From assembly GCA_029547045.1 (NCBI GenBank), contig JAKPQL010000121.1, positions 1 to 64,000 of the forward strand: 64,000 nt of DNA. The letters are read 5' to 3'. Positions 1 through 7,952 of the stretch are shown here, in pieces (position 1 is the first letter of the stretch; every line of letters begins with the position of its first letter). The DNA comes from Deltaproteobacteria bacterium (GTDB lineage: Bacteria; Desulfobacterota; Desulfomonilia; UBA1062). The position numbers were made by a program, and so were the translations under genes. The notes under the pieces are model-generated. The model was not told where the DNA came from, ran no database searches, and was given only the letters and a program-made list of their open reading frames with translations.

Positions 1-202
1 TCGAACATGCCCCGTCATTACCCTTCCTCTTACTCATCAGTGGTCCTCCTTCGGTTAGAGTTTTTGCCAAAATCCTTCTCTCCGAATGGAGGACCTTTCT
101 CAATGAGCAACCAGAAAGTGCGAAAAATATTTTACGTTATCTATATACACGTACACGGCACCCCCTTGTCTTTCCGGAATGCTCTATGGTAACAGCGCCT
201 GC

Positions 203-844
203 ATGGTCCACGTCATTGAGAGCATCAGGACAATCGCCCAGAGCCACTTCGAAGGCGCACAATACAGCCACGATTGGGAGCACACCGAACGGGTCTACCG
301 ACTCTGCATGCACATCGGGGCCGCGGAGGGTGCGGACCTCGAAGTGCTCGCCATCGCCGCCTATCTCCATGACATCGGCCGGGCCCACCAGGACACTTCC
401 CGGGGTTCGGTGTGCCATGCCGAGATGGGCGCCAGAATCGCTTCCGTGATCCTCGAGCGATTTCCCCTCCCTTCGGACAGGAGGGACAACATCGTCCACT
501 GTGTCCTGACCCATCGATACCGGAACAGCCACGTACCCGAGACTCTGGAGGCCAAATGCCTCTTCGACGCGGACAAGCTCGACGCCATCGGAGCCGTGGG
601 CATCGCCCGGGCCTACCTCTTTGCCGGAGAGGTAGGCGCCCTCCTGCACAACCCGGACGCCGTGCCCGAGAAGACGATGCCCTACAGCCGGGACGACACG
701 GGCTACCGTGAGTACCGGGTGAAGCTCAGCAGGATCAGGGACCGGATGCTCACCGCCGAGGGGAGGCGCATGGCCCGGGAACGGCACGCCTTCATGGAGC
801 AGTTCTTCGAGCGTTTTCTCCAGGAGCACGAGGGGCTCCTGTAA
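203..844 (+). CDS. HD-domain phosphohydrolase
   Basis: Small single-domain HD hydrolase of 213 residues. The metal-binding signature is visible: His27 in the SHDWEHT segment, the HD pair His56-Asp57 in AAYLHDIGR, His72, and a downstream Asp in FDADKLDAIG. Such proteins hydrolyse phosphate esters or nucleotides; the substrate here cannot be named. An ATG at 179 would add eight residues, but the homologous-looking segment starts at MVHVIES, so 203 is preferred, although neither start has a clear Shine-Dalgarno. It is followed after 28 bases by hypA on the same strand, so it may be co-transcribed with the hydrogenase maturation genes. Bases 1-178 show no convincing gene. Family is secure, function is not. 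Confidence 0.85.
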   Translation: MVHVIESIRTIAQSHFEGAQYSHDWEHTERVYRLCMHIGAAEGADLEVLAIAAYLHDIGRAHQDTSRGSVCHAEMGARIASVILERFPLPSDRRDNIVHCVLTHRYRNSHVPETLEAKCLFDADKLDAIGAVGIARAYLFAGEVGALLHNPDAVPEKTMPYSRDDTGYREYRVKLSRIRDRMLTAEGRRMARERHAFMEQFFERFLQEHEGLL

Positions 845-872
845 CCGCCGTTTCCCCGGAAAGGAGCCGCCC

Positions 873-1223
873 GTGCACGAACTCCCGGTCATGCAAAGCA
901 TCCTGAACGTCATCCTGAAGCACGCGGTCCTGCACCGGGTGAAGAAGGTCCATGCCATCGGCCTGTCAGTGGGCACGCTGAGCGACCTGGAAGAGGAGTG
1001 GATGCAGAAGTACTTCGACCACCTGAGCACGGGCACCGTGGCCGAAGGGGCGCAGCTCAGGATCCAGTGGATACCCGCAATGCTCTCGTGCGACGAATGC
1101 GGCAACCGCTTCGAACTGGACAAGACCAGGCTCGACGGCATCACCTGCCCCTCCTGCGGGCAAAAGAAGTTTTCTCTCATATCAGGCAGGGAGTACCATA
1201 TCAGGGACATGGAGGCAGAGTGA
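873..1223 (+). CDS. hypA: HypA, hydrogenase nickel-insertion zinc protein
   Basis: HypA delivers nickel to the large subunit of [NiFe]-hydrogenases together with HypB, in the cytoplasm. The 116-residue protein begins with a GTG start preceded by AAGGAG. It starts Met-His-Glu, so the N-terminal nickel ligands His2 and Glu3 are present. The structural zinc site is complete with two CxxC pairs, Cys73/Cys76 and Cys92/Cys95. Length is normal for the family. Its TGA stop overlaps the hypB ATG by one base (TGATG), so translation is probably coupled. No hydrogenase structural genes or hypC-F lie in the window. Confidence 0.96.
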   Translation: MHELPVMQSILNVILKHAVLHRVKKVHAIGLSVGTLSDLEEEWMQKYFDHLSTGTVAEGAQLRIQWIPAMLSCDECGNRFELDKTRLDGITCPSCGQKKFSLISGREYHIRDMEAE

Positions 1224-1891
1224 TGGCTGAGATCAGACTCATCGAGATCAAGGAGGAGATCCTCACGGACAACAGGAAAGAGGCCGACAACCTGAGGGCA
1301 AAACTGAAGAAAACCGGGACCTTTCTCCTGAACCTCATGAGCTCGCCGGGCGCGGGCAAGACCACCCTCATCCTGAAGACCATCGAGCAGCTCAGGGGAA
1401 GGCTCCGCATGGGCGTGCTGGAAGCGGACATCGACTCCATGGTTGATGCCGAGAAGATCGCAGCATCCGGCATTCCAGCGGTGCAGATCCGAACGGGCGG
1501 CTTCTGCCACCTGGACGCTTCCATGGTCATGAAGGGCCTGGATGCCTTCGACCTGAAGTGCCTGGACCTCGTCATCATCGAGAACGTGGGCAACCTCGTG
1601 TGCCCGGCCGAGTTCGACACCGGCGCCGTCAGGAACGCCATGATCCTGAGCGTGCCCGAGGGAGACGACAAGCCGCTCAAGTACCCGCTCATGTTCTCGG
1701 TGAGCCACGTGGTCCTGGTGAACAAGATCGATTTCCTCTCCCTGTCGGACTTCGACATGGATGTGTTCCGTGAGCGCGTCCACACCCTGAACCCCGCAGC
1801 CGCCATCATGGAGACCTCGGGCAGAACCGGCCAGGGGGTCGCAGCCTGGGCGGACTGGCTCGAGTGCGAGGTGAAGGCCTTCATCGCATAG
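1223..1891 (+). CDS. hypB: HypB, hydrogenase nickel-incorporation GTPase
   Basis: SIMIBI-class GTPase that powers nickel transfer to [NiFe]-hydrogenase, 222 residues. Visible motifs are the P-loop around residues 40-48 (SSPGAGKTT), the NKID guanine-specificity motif at 167-170, and the G-domain metal site Cys95-His96 plus Cys127. It lacks the N-terminal CxxCGC nickel motif and the His-rich nickel-storage stretch of some HypB proteins, so it is the minimal form. The start at 1223 overlaps the hypA stop. The reading frame is open further upstream, but that part only shadows hypA. Confidence 0.96.
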   Translation: MAEIRLIEIKEEILTDNRKEADNLRAKLKKTGTFLLNLMSSPGAGKTTLILKTIEQLRGRLRMGVLEADIDSMVDAEKIAASGIPAVQIRTGGFCHLDASMVMKGLDAFDLKCLDLVIIENVGNLVCPAEFDTGAVRNAMILSVPEGDDKPLKYPLMFSVSHVVLVNKIDFLSLSDFDMDVFRERVHTLNPAAAIMETSGRTGQGVAAWADWLECEVKAFIA

Positions 1892-1905
1892 GGTTGTCCA
1901 GGGGC

Positions 1906-1934
1906 TTTTCCCTGGCGCAGAATGCGTGTATAGT
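1906..1934 (+). promoter_or_regulatory. possible sigma70 promoter of dapL
   Basis: A good -10 element TATAGT lies at 1929-1934, 32 bases before the dapL ATG. The hexamer 17 bases upstream, TTTTCC at 1906-1911, is a poor -35. A small hairpin (CCAGGG/CCCTGG, about 1899-1916) overlaps the -35 and could instead belong to the end of the hypB transcript. Tentative. Confidence 0.3.
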
Positions 1935-1966
1935 GCCGCGCATCCAGAAAACCGAAAGGGTGCACG

Positions 1967-3190
1967 ATGATCCGGATCAATGAAAACTACCTGAAGCTGA
2001 AGCCTTCATACCTGTTCTCTGAGATCGCCAAGCGCGTGGCGGCCTTCCAGGCGGCCAACCCGGACAAGCCCATCATCCGGCTGGGCATCGGCGACGTGAC
2101 CAGGGCCCTGCCTGAGGCCTGCATCACCGCCTTTCACCGGGCCGTGGACGAAATGGCGTCCGATGCCACCTTCAAGGGGTACGGCCCTGAGCAGGGGTAC
2201 GCGTTCCTCAGGGAGAAGATCGCCGAACACGACTACCGGTCACGGGGGGCGGACATCGACGCGGACGAGATCTTCGTGAGCGACGGTGCCAAGAGCGACA
2301 CGGCCAACATCCAGGAGATCTTCTCCGTCGAGACCCGCGTTGCCATCCCGGACCCGGTGTACCCGGTGTACCTGGACACCAACATCATGGCCGGCCGCGC
2401 AGGCATCCTGGCAAACGGCAGGTACTCGAGCATCGTCTACCTGGACTGCACCCAGGAGAACGGCTTCGTGCCGGATCTCCCGGGAGAACGCCCAGACCTC
2501 ATCTACCTGTGCTTCCCCAACAATCCCACCGGCGCGGTCATCACCAAAGGCCAGCTGAAGAGGTGGGTCGACTATGCCCGGGAAAACCGGGCATTGATCC
2601 TCTACGACGCAGCCTACGAGGCATTCATCCGGGACAAGGCCCTGCCCAGGTCCATCTACGAGATCGAGGGCTCCAGGGAGGTGGCCATCGAGTTCCGGAG
2701 CTTCTCCAAGACCGCGGGCTTCACCGGCACGCGCTGCGCCTTCACCGTGGTGCCGAAGGACTGCAGGGCATACGACGTCGCAGGGAACGCGCACGGCCTG
2801 CACGCATTCTGGAACCGCAGGCAGTCGACCAAGATGAACGGCGTGTCCTACCCTGTCCAGAGGGCCGCCGAGGCGGTGTATTCCGATGCTGGCAGGACTC
2901 AGGTGAAAGAATTTGTGGGCGCCTACATGGCCAACGCCTCCCTGATACGCACCACCATGCAGGATCTGGGCTTTGCCTGCACCGGCGGGGAAAACTCTCC
3001 CTACATCTGGGTGAAGACCGGCATGGACTCCTGGGAGTTCTTCGACATGCTCCTGGAAAAGGCGTCAGTGGTCTGTACGCCCGGGGCCGGATTCGGCAGG
3101 TGCGGTGAAGGCTACATCCGCATCAGCGCCTTCAACAGCGCGGACAACGTGAACAGGGCACTGGAAAGAATCCGCCGGGTCCTGCAGTAA
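1967..3190 (+). CDS. dapL: LL-diaminopimelate aminotransferase
   Basis: Fold-type I PLP aminotransferase of 407 residues. It converts tetrahydrodipicolinate directly to LL-diaminopimelate, bypassing the succinylase or acetylase routes of lysine and peptidoglycan synthesis. The N-terminus ([17 protein letters not shown]) is characteristic of DapL. The substrate-loop PNNPTG lies at 184-189, a DAAYEAF segment near 214, and the PLP lysine Lys248 in [13 protein letters not shown] moderate AAGGGTG site precedes the ATG. The next enzyme of the route, dapF, is about 17 kb downstream in the window, fitting a DapL-DapF pathway. A strong hairpin follows the stop. Confidence 0.96.
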   Translation: MIRINENYLKLKPSYLFSEIAKRVAAFQAANPDKPIIRLGIGDVTRALPEACITAFHRAVDEMASDATFKGYGPEQGYAFLREKIAEHDYRSRGADIDADEIFVSDGAKSDTANIQEIFSVETRVAIPDPVYPVYLDTNIMAGRAGILANGRYSSIVYLDCTQENGFVPDLPGERPDLIYLCFPNNPTGAVITKGQLKRWVDYARENRALILYDAAYEAFIRDKALPRSIYEIEGSREVAIEFRSFSKTAGFTGTRCAFTVVPKDCRAYDVAGNAHGLHAFWNRRQSTKMNGVSYPVQRAAEAVYSDAGRTQVKEFVGAYMANASLIRTTMQDLGFACTGGENSPYIWVKTGMDSWEFFDMLLEKASVVCTPGAGFGRCGEGYIRISAFNSADNVNRALERIRRVLQ

Positions 3191-3200
3191 CCTGTGCTGA

Positions 3201-3243
3201 AACATCGGGGTACCCCGCATGCATGCCGGGGCGCCCCGATGTT
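3201..3243. terminator. bidirectional intrinsic terminator
   Basis: A perfect 10-base-pair stem, AACATCGGGG (3201-3210) with CCCCGATGTT (3234-3243), contains a second inner CCCCG/CGGGG pairing. On the plus strand it is followed by TGTTGTTTCTCTC-like sequence. It sits between the convergent dapL and the last gene of the 16-kb minus-strand operon and can serve both. Confidence 0.75.
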
Positions 3244-3262
3244 GTTTCTCTCGGCCCGCACC

Positions 3263-5536
3263 TCAGGGCTCGGGGTATGAAACGCCCGGGTGGTAGATCA
3301 GCGTGACCCTGAAGTAGTACGGCGCCGTGCCGTATGCCCCCCAGTCCTCGTCCGGCTCGGTGTTGTCGTTGCCGCCTGCGTCCAGGAGGTAGTTGAAATC
3401 GCTGATGCTGAAGTAGGCGGGCCCCTGCCAGGGGTCTCCCACCCAGAACATGCCCTGCCCAGCGGACGGCGTCCTCATGTTGAGCGTGTCCGCGGCAATG
3501 GTCAGGTCTCCGGCACTGGCGATGAACCCGTCATAGCCGCTGGTCCTGTCAGCAACCACGGCATTGTCGTTGCGGTCAGGATAGAACTTCCAGATGTACT
3601 CCACGTCGGATGCGGCCGCATAGATGTCCACAAAGATCTCGTAGTACCAGTCCGCGGAGTCGTCCTGGGGCTGGATGTCTATCATGTACCAGTCCTGGTC
3701 ACCCTGGTAGTCCACGTACCCCGCAATCCAGCCGAAGGTGAGCGTGGTGAGCCCGGGCCCGGGGGTGCCTGTCTGGACCACGGCCTGTGCGAAGTCGAGC
3801 ATGGTCGTATCCACGTCGAAGCTCCGGCGCAGCACCGAGTTGTACTCCAGGGTGATGGAACTCTGGACCGGAGAGGACGCCTCGTTGAAGTACCGGATCG
3901 TCCAGCCATGTGGCGGCGCCCCTGGGGACAGCGCCGGGAGCGCATCCGGGATGTCCTTCAGGTCCACCCGGAGGGCATAGGCGACGTCCGCTCCCTCGTC
4001 GTCCTGGTAATCGCTCACCTTGATGGAGTACACCGCCTGCGCCGAGTTCGCCGGGATGATCAGGCTCGTCTTCAGGTTCGTGGGCACGGTGGCGGACCTC
4101 TGGTTTGTCAGGGTCTTGAGGAGCTGGGTTCCCATGATGCCCACGGTGTATTCCACCGGCGATACCGGGGCCTGGAGGTAGACCTCGAGCACCAGGGGCC
4201 GATCGTGGGCCGGGACTGTCACGGCATACCAGTCCGCGTCTCCGCGGAAACTTATCTTCCCCGGGGTGGCCAGGGATGGGTTCGCAGTGGGCGTGATGGG
4301 GTCAGCGGTCTGTATGGTGTCGTTGCCTCCAGGTGCCATGTCCGCGTCGTCCTCAACGTCGTGGACCGTCAGGGCCACCCGGTACGGGAGGGCCTGGCCG
4401 AACCGCTCACCCGTCGCGGGCTGGACCAGGAGGAAGCAGTCCTCGTCGATCCTTACCTGGGTGGTGTACGGTGCTGACCCGGCGCTGTAGGTGTGGGTCA
4501 TGAGGGGGACCGAGTCAACATCCACCAGGCTTACCTGGTACGCGCCCGTGCCCGAGGCGGAAAATTCCACCGAGAGGACCTTGAACCCGTCGGGGAACAG
4601 GGGCGTGGTCACCTCGTAGTAGTCCCTGTCCTCGCGGTAGTCCAGGGAGGCGTTGATGACGAGGGTCTGTCCGTAGTCGACGAGATCGGCGGGAGATGCC
4701 AGGCCCAGGGTGTCGTTTTCAAAGGATTCGGTACCGGACTGTGGATTGATGCACACCTGGTAGGTGGATGCGTTGTCGAAGTGGTCCTTGCCGTAGTCGC
4801 TGACAAGGACATAGTATTCTCCTGCCGCCAGGTGATGGACGAGGTGAAAGTTTCTCACCCCTGCCCCGGTCTGGGACTCCAGAAGGGTCCCGTTCGCATC
4901 GTAGAGCATGACCTGGAGCTGTACCTGGGTCCCGGAAAAGGCGTTGAACCCCACCGCCACGTCGTAGATGCGGTCCGTGGAGGTGAACCGGTAGCAGTCG
5001 GTGTCCAGGACGTGCCCGATGGTGTTCACCGGGCACGTGGCGGCACCGGGGGAAAGGGTCGTGGCCTGGCCGAAGGAGTCGTCTCCGTCGGCGCTGCCCG
5101 CGTAGTCGAGGGTGAGATAGTACCGCTCGTCAGCTGCCGCCTCGTCGTCCTTGAAGTCACGCACCGCGATGTAGATGTCCTTGGGTGCGTCGATGAAGGC
5201 GTTCAGGGTAAGGTTGGCGGGATTTGTGGCATCTTCAGGGGCATGGCAGCCGTATATGACTGTTCTTTCACCCTGGCCGTCCTGCTGGTAGAGGGTCACC
5301 AGGAGGTCGACGTCGGGCCGCAGCGTGTCGCTCATGCACCTGACCTGGAGTACCCTGTTGGTCTCCACGGCCCGGAAGTGGTACCACTTCACGTCGCCCA
5401 CCGAAGATATGGCCCCCGTGGTCCTCGTGCGCAGGGTCAGCTCCTCTGCGCCGGCAGCAGCGCTGTCCGATGGACTGGAAGAGCACGAAACGACAAGGAG
5501 GAGCAGGAAGGGGATAATACCGTACAAGCGTCTCAT
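3263..5536 (-). CDS. lipoprotein with five PPC-like modules
   Basis: Last gene of the 16-kb minus-strand operon, 757 residues. It opens with a lipoprotein signal (MRRLYGIIPFLLLLVVSC) with lipobox ending at Cys18 and a Ser-rich tether, so an envelope or cell-surface lipoprotein is predicted. The body repeats a bacterial pre-peptidase C-terminal (PPC)-like pattern: a Gly/Asp-Asp-x-Asp/Lys-Trp/Tyr-Tyr core recurs about five times (GDVKWYHF, DTDCYRF, EDRDYYEV, GDADWYAV, GDQDWYMI), each followed by beta-rich sequence. No protease or other catalytic domain is visible, which is unusual because PPC domains normally trail an enzyme. A GAGGAG site lies 7 bases before the ATG and overlaps the stop region of the upstream VWA gene. 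Function unknown; surface binding or display is inference. Confidence 0.82.
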   Translation of the reverse strand: MRRLYGIIPFLLLLVVSCSSSPSDSAAAGAEELTLRTRTTGAISSVGDVKWYHFRAVETNRVLQVRCMSDTLRPDVDLLVTLYQQDGQGERTVIYGCHAPEDATNPANLTLNAFIDAPKDIYIAVRDFKDDEAAADERYYLTLDYAGSADGDDSFGQATTLSPGAATCPVNTIGHVLDTDCYRFTSTDRIYDVAVGFNAFSGTQVQLQVMLYDANGTLLESQTGAGVRNFHLVHHLAAGEYYVLVSDYGKDHFDNASTYQVCINPQSGTESFENDTLGLASPADLVDYGQTLVINASLDYREDRDYYEVTTPLFPDGFKVLSVEFSASGTGAYQVSLVDVDSVPLMTHTYSAGSAPYTTQVRIDEDCFLLVQPATGERFGQALPYRVALTVHDVEDDADMAPGGNDTIQTADPITPTANPSLATPGKISFRGDADWYAVTVPAHDRPLVLEVYLQAPVSPVEYTVGIMGTQLLKTLTNQRSATVPTNLKTSLIIPANSAQAVYSIKVSDYQDDEGADVAYALRVDLKDIPDALPALSPGAPPHGWTIRYFNEASSPVQSSITLEYNSVLRRSFDVDTTMLDFAQAVVQTGTPGPGLTTLTFGWIAGYVDYQGDQDWYMIDIQPQDDSADWYYEIFVDIYAAASDVEYIWKFYPDRNDNAVVADRTSGYDGFIASAGDLTIAADTLNMRTPSAGQGMFWVGDPWQGPAYFSISDFNYLLDAGGNDNTEPDEDWGAYGTAPYYFRVTLIYHPGVSYPEP

Positions 5537-5548
5537 GTCTGATCTCCT

Positions 5549-7153
5549 CTAGTGAAGTAGGATGAAGTCCCCCGGTGTGAGCACCACCCGGCGGTCGCGG
5601 TCGTCTATGTTCACGATGACCTCTGCCATGCGGAAGATGGGCGGTGAATCGGGACGGTCCTCGGGCACCTGGGCGAGGTAGAACCGGATGAGGTTGTCTC
5701 CCTCGTGCCACTGGGTGCCGTCCTCCATGACATAGGCCTGGGTGTCGGCCAGGTCGATGTTGGACACATCGAAGGTGAACTGTCTCACGTACGACTCCAT
5801 GTCCGTGCCCTGGTTGATGGGAACGAGCCCGCCGTCAACGATGTCGTAGACATAGCTGTTCCGCTCCCTGATCCTGGGGTCGTTGGACATGACGTTGGTG
5901 TGCCGCTGCACCTCCATCCAGTCGATGACGCCGTCGAAATCCGTGTCCTTGTTCTCATCGGCGGCCAGGGGATTGGTCCCGGATAGAAACTCGATCCCGT
6001 CCGGCATGCCGTCTGAGTCGGTGTCCGGGTTGAACCGGTTCGTTCCCTTGACGTACTCCTCGCAGTCGGTCATGCCGTCGTTGTCCGAATCGATGCCGGC
6101 CATCCATGCGTCGCAGATGCTGTCGGTGGAATCCAGGGGGTCCAGCACATGGCCGGGCGAGCTCATCTTCACCTCGCAGAAGTCGCTCAACCCGTCGTCA
6201 TCGGTGTCTCTGCGCGTCGGGTCCGTTCCGTGGGACTCCTCCTCTTCGTCGGTGAGGCCGTCTCCGTCGCTGTCCACGCCGAGCAGCTCGATGCCCGGCC
6301 GCACGTTGAAGTTGTAGGCCACCAGGTATTTCACGGAATATTCCACGGTAAGCCGCATATCCACGATGTTGATGAAGTCGATGGTCTCTGCGTTCTCGAA
6401 GAGCCGGAACTGCCCGTTCCCCCGTTCGGCCATGCCCTGCAGGGTGGTCTCGGCCTCGGCCTGGCGGGCCCGCCCGTAGGCGTCGTTCCCGAAGTTGCCC
6501 AGGAGCAGGAAGGTGTGGAAGTTGAACGAGCCCACGCCGTAGTCGTCCACCATGGCTGCGATCTCGTCCACCTTGCGCCATATGTCCACATCGGCCTGGG
6601 TCTGTCCCTGGGCGTTGGGCACGCCGTCGCTCAGGAAGATCACGACGTACTTGGAGCGGACCCGCTCCTCCTCGTTGGAGTTCATGATGTCGTTGCGCAG
6701 GTCCACGTAGATGGCATCGAGCGTACCGAGGTAGTCTGTGGTGGTGTCGTTCTGGACATCGGTGAGAATGTCCTCCAGAACCGCGGGATCCTTGGTGAAC
6801 CCGTTCGTGGTCTCGAAGACCGTGTTGCTCCAGAGCATGACGGCGAACGAGGTGTTCTCGTTGCTGTTGTACTGGTTGATGAACTCCCGGGCGGCCTCGA
6901 TGCGCAGGAAGTAGGGGTCCGACCCCGCCACGACGCCCATCTCCTCGTCGCCCATGCTCAGCGAGCAGTCGATGGCGAAGAGCACCTTCACCGGGAACTG
7001 GATCTCGTCCGGGCTCTCCGTGAGGAAGGATCCGGCCAGGGCCCCCTTGGTCTGGGACTGGGTCCGCTCCAGGTCCGGGCTGTCCGTGCACCCGCAGGCC
7101 AGGACCAGCAGAAGGGCGGCCCCAAGGAGGGTTATACGGGGTTCAGTTCTCAT
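5549..7153 (-). CDS. VWA-domain, TSP3-repeat lipoprotein (CglB-like candidate)
   Basis: Predicted surface lipoprotein of 534 residues. A hydrophobic signal ends in LLLVLACGC. The von Willebrand A domain follows with a complete-looking MIDAS metal site: DCSLS (DxSxS) after LFAI, a Thr in the DTTTDYLGT segment, and an Asp in VIFLSDGVPN. After it come Asp-rich calcium-binding TSP3-type repeats (DSDGDGLTDEEE, DTDDDGLSDFCE, DSDNDGMTDCEE, DTDSDGMPDGIE), then a beta-rich C-terminus. The ATG at 7153 is 9 bases after AAAGGAG; the gene overlaps the end of its upstream neighbour by 11 bases, so translation is probably coupled. In Myxococcus, CglB is a VWA-containing outer-membrane lipoprotein acting as the adhesin of the Agl-Glt gliding motor; a similar job here is inference from domain and operon. 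Confidence 0.85.
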   Translation of the reverse strand: MRTEPRITLLGAALLLVLACGCTDSPDLERTQSQTKGALAGSFLTESPDEIQFPVKVLFAIDCSLSMGDEEMGVVAGSDPYFLRIEAAREFINQYNSNENTSFAVMLWSNTVFETTNGFTKDPAVLEDILTDVQNDTTTDYLGTLDAIYVDLRNDIMNSNEEERVRSKYVVIFLSDGVPNAQGQTQADVDIWRKVDEIAAMVDDYGVGSFNFHTFLLLGNFGNDAYGRARQAEAETTLQGMAERGNGQFRLFENAETIDFINIVDMRLTVEYSVKYLVAYNFNVRPGIELLGVDSDGDGLTDEEEESHGTDPTRRDTDDDGLSDFCEVKMSSPGHVLDPLDSTDSICDAWMAGIDSDNDGMTDCEEYVKGTNRFNPDTDSDGMPDGIEFLSGTNPLAADENKDTDFDGVIDWMEVQRHTNVMSNDPRIRERNSYVYDIVDGGLVPINQGTDMESYVRQFTFDVSNIDLADTQAYVMEDGTQWHEGDNLIRFYLAQVPEDRPDSPPIFRMAEVIVNIDDRDRRVVLTPGDFILLH

Positions 7154-7940
7154 CACACGCATCTCCTTTGCCGTCGTGGTCCGAGTCCTTCTGCTCCGGG
7201 TTTGCATAGCTCGGGCAGTTGTCACAGGCATCGCCGATGCCGTCGGAGTCCATGTCCGAGTTCTGCTCGCTGTGCACCCGGGGGCAGAGATCCACGGAAT
7301 CATCGAACCCGTCGTTGTCCCAGTCGTCGTCGCAGGCGTCGCCCGAGGGGTCGCCCGTGAGGTAGCCGTCCGAGTTGCCCTGATTGACGTTTGGCTTCTT
7401 GGGGCAGTTGTCCACATTGTCCGGAATTCCGTCGTTGTCGTCGTCGTCGTCGCAGGCATCGCCCATGCCGTCGCCGTCCGTGTCGATCTGGGAGCTGTTG
7501 CTCACGGCCGGGCAGTTGTCCTGTCCGTTGGGGAAGCCGTCGCCGTCCCGGTCGCTGTCACAGGCATCGCCCTGTCCGTCGCCGTCCGTGTCGGTCTGGT
7601 CGTTGTTCGCCACGGCCGGACAGTTATCACAGGCATCGCCGTAGTCGTCGCCGTCTGAGTTGGTCTGGTCGTTGGCACGGTAGGGGCAGTTGTCCCTGGT
7701 GTCCACCACACCGTCCGCGTCCGCGTCCTCGTCCAGGGACCAGTACGGCCCCAGGTCATACTGCACCAGGATGGGCCCCCCCCCTGCTCCTCCACCTCCC
7801 ACTCCGCCCGCAGGAGGTGCGCCGCAGGTCTGGTCCGGGCATTCGTCGAACCAGTCGTTGGGGTCGGTGATGCCGAACGAGGAAGTGCACATGAGCAGCA
7901 TGAATGCCGCGCATCCGATGATGATCTTCAGGTAGTGCAT
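7143..7940 (-). CDS. secreted thrombospondin type 3 repeat protein
   Basis: A 265-residue exported protein. The N-terminus has a Sec signal (MHYLKIIIGCAAFMLLMCTSSFG), then a short Cys-containing region and a Gly-rich linker. The rest is a tandem array of thrombospondin type 3 units (DxDxDGxGDxCDNCPxxxNxxQ), about seven, with paired Cys and many Asp residues expected to bind calcium and form a rigid rod. There is no other domain. The following VWA gene carries the same repeat type, so the two may form a joint calcium-dependent surface structure. A Shine-Dalgarno AGGGGAG precedes the ATG. The repeat identification is firm, the role is not. Confidence 0.85.
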   Translation of the reverse strand: MHYLKIIIGCAAFMLLMCTSSFGITDPNDWFDECPDQTCGAPPAGGVGGGGAGGGPILVQYDLGPYWSLDEDADADGVVDTRDNCPYRANDQTNSDGDDYGDACDNCPAVANNDQTDTDGDGQGDACDSDRDGDGFPNGQDNCPAVSNSSQIDTDGDGMGDACDDDDDNDGIPDNVDNCPKKPNVNQGNSDGYLTGDPSGDACDDDWDNDGFDDSVDLCPRVHSEQNSDMDSDGIGDACDNCPSYANPEQKDSDHDGKGDACDEN

Positions 7941-7952
7941 GTCAGTCTCCCC

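Noticed and set aside
873-3190. A complete hydrogenase operon
   Set aside because: Only hypA and hypB are present; the neighbouring dapL and HD genes are unrelated to hydrogenase synthesis.
7230-7720. Short-period DNA repeats looking at first like a repeat array or CRISPR
   Set aside because: They are imperfect coding repeats of the TSP3 protein with Asp/Cys codons; there are no fixed-length spacers and no cas genes.
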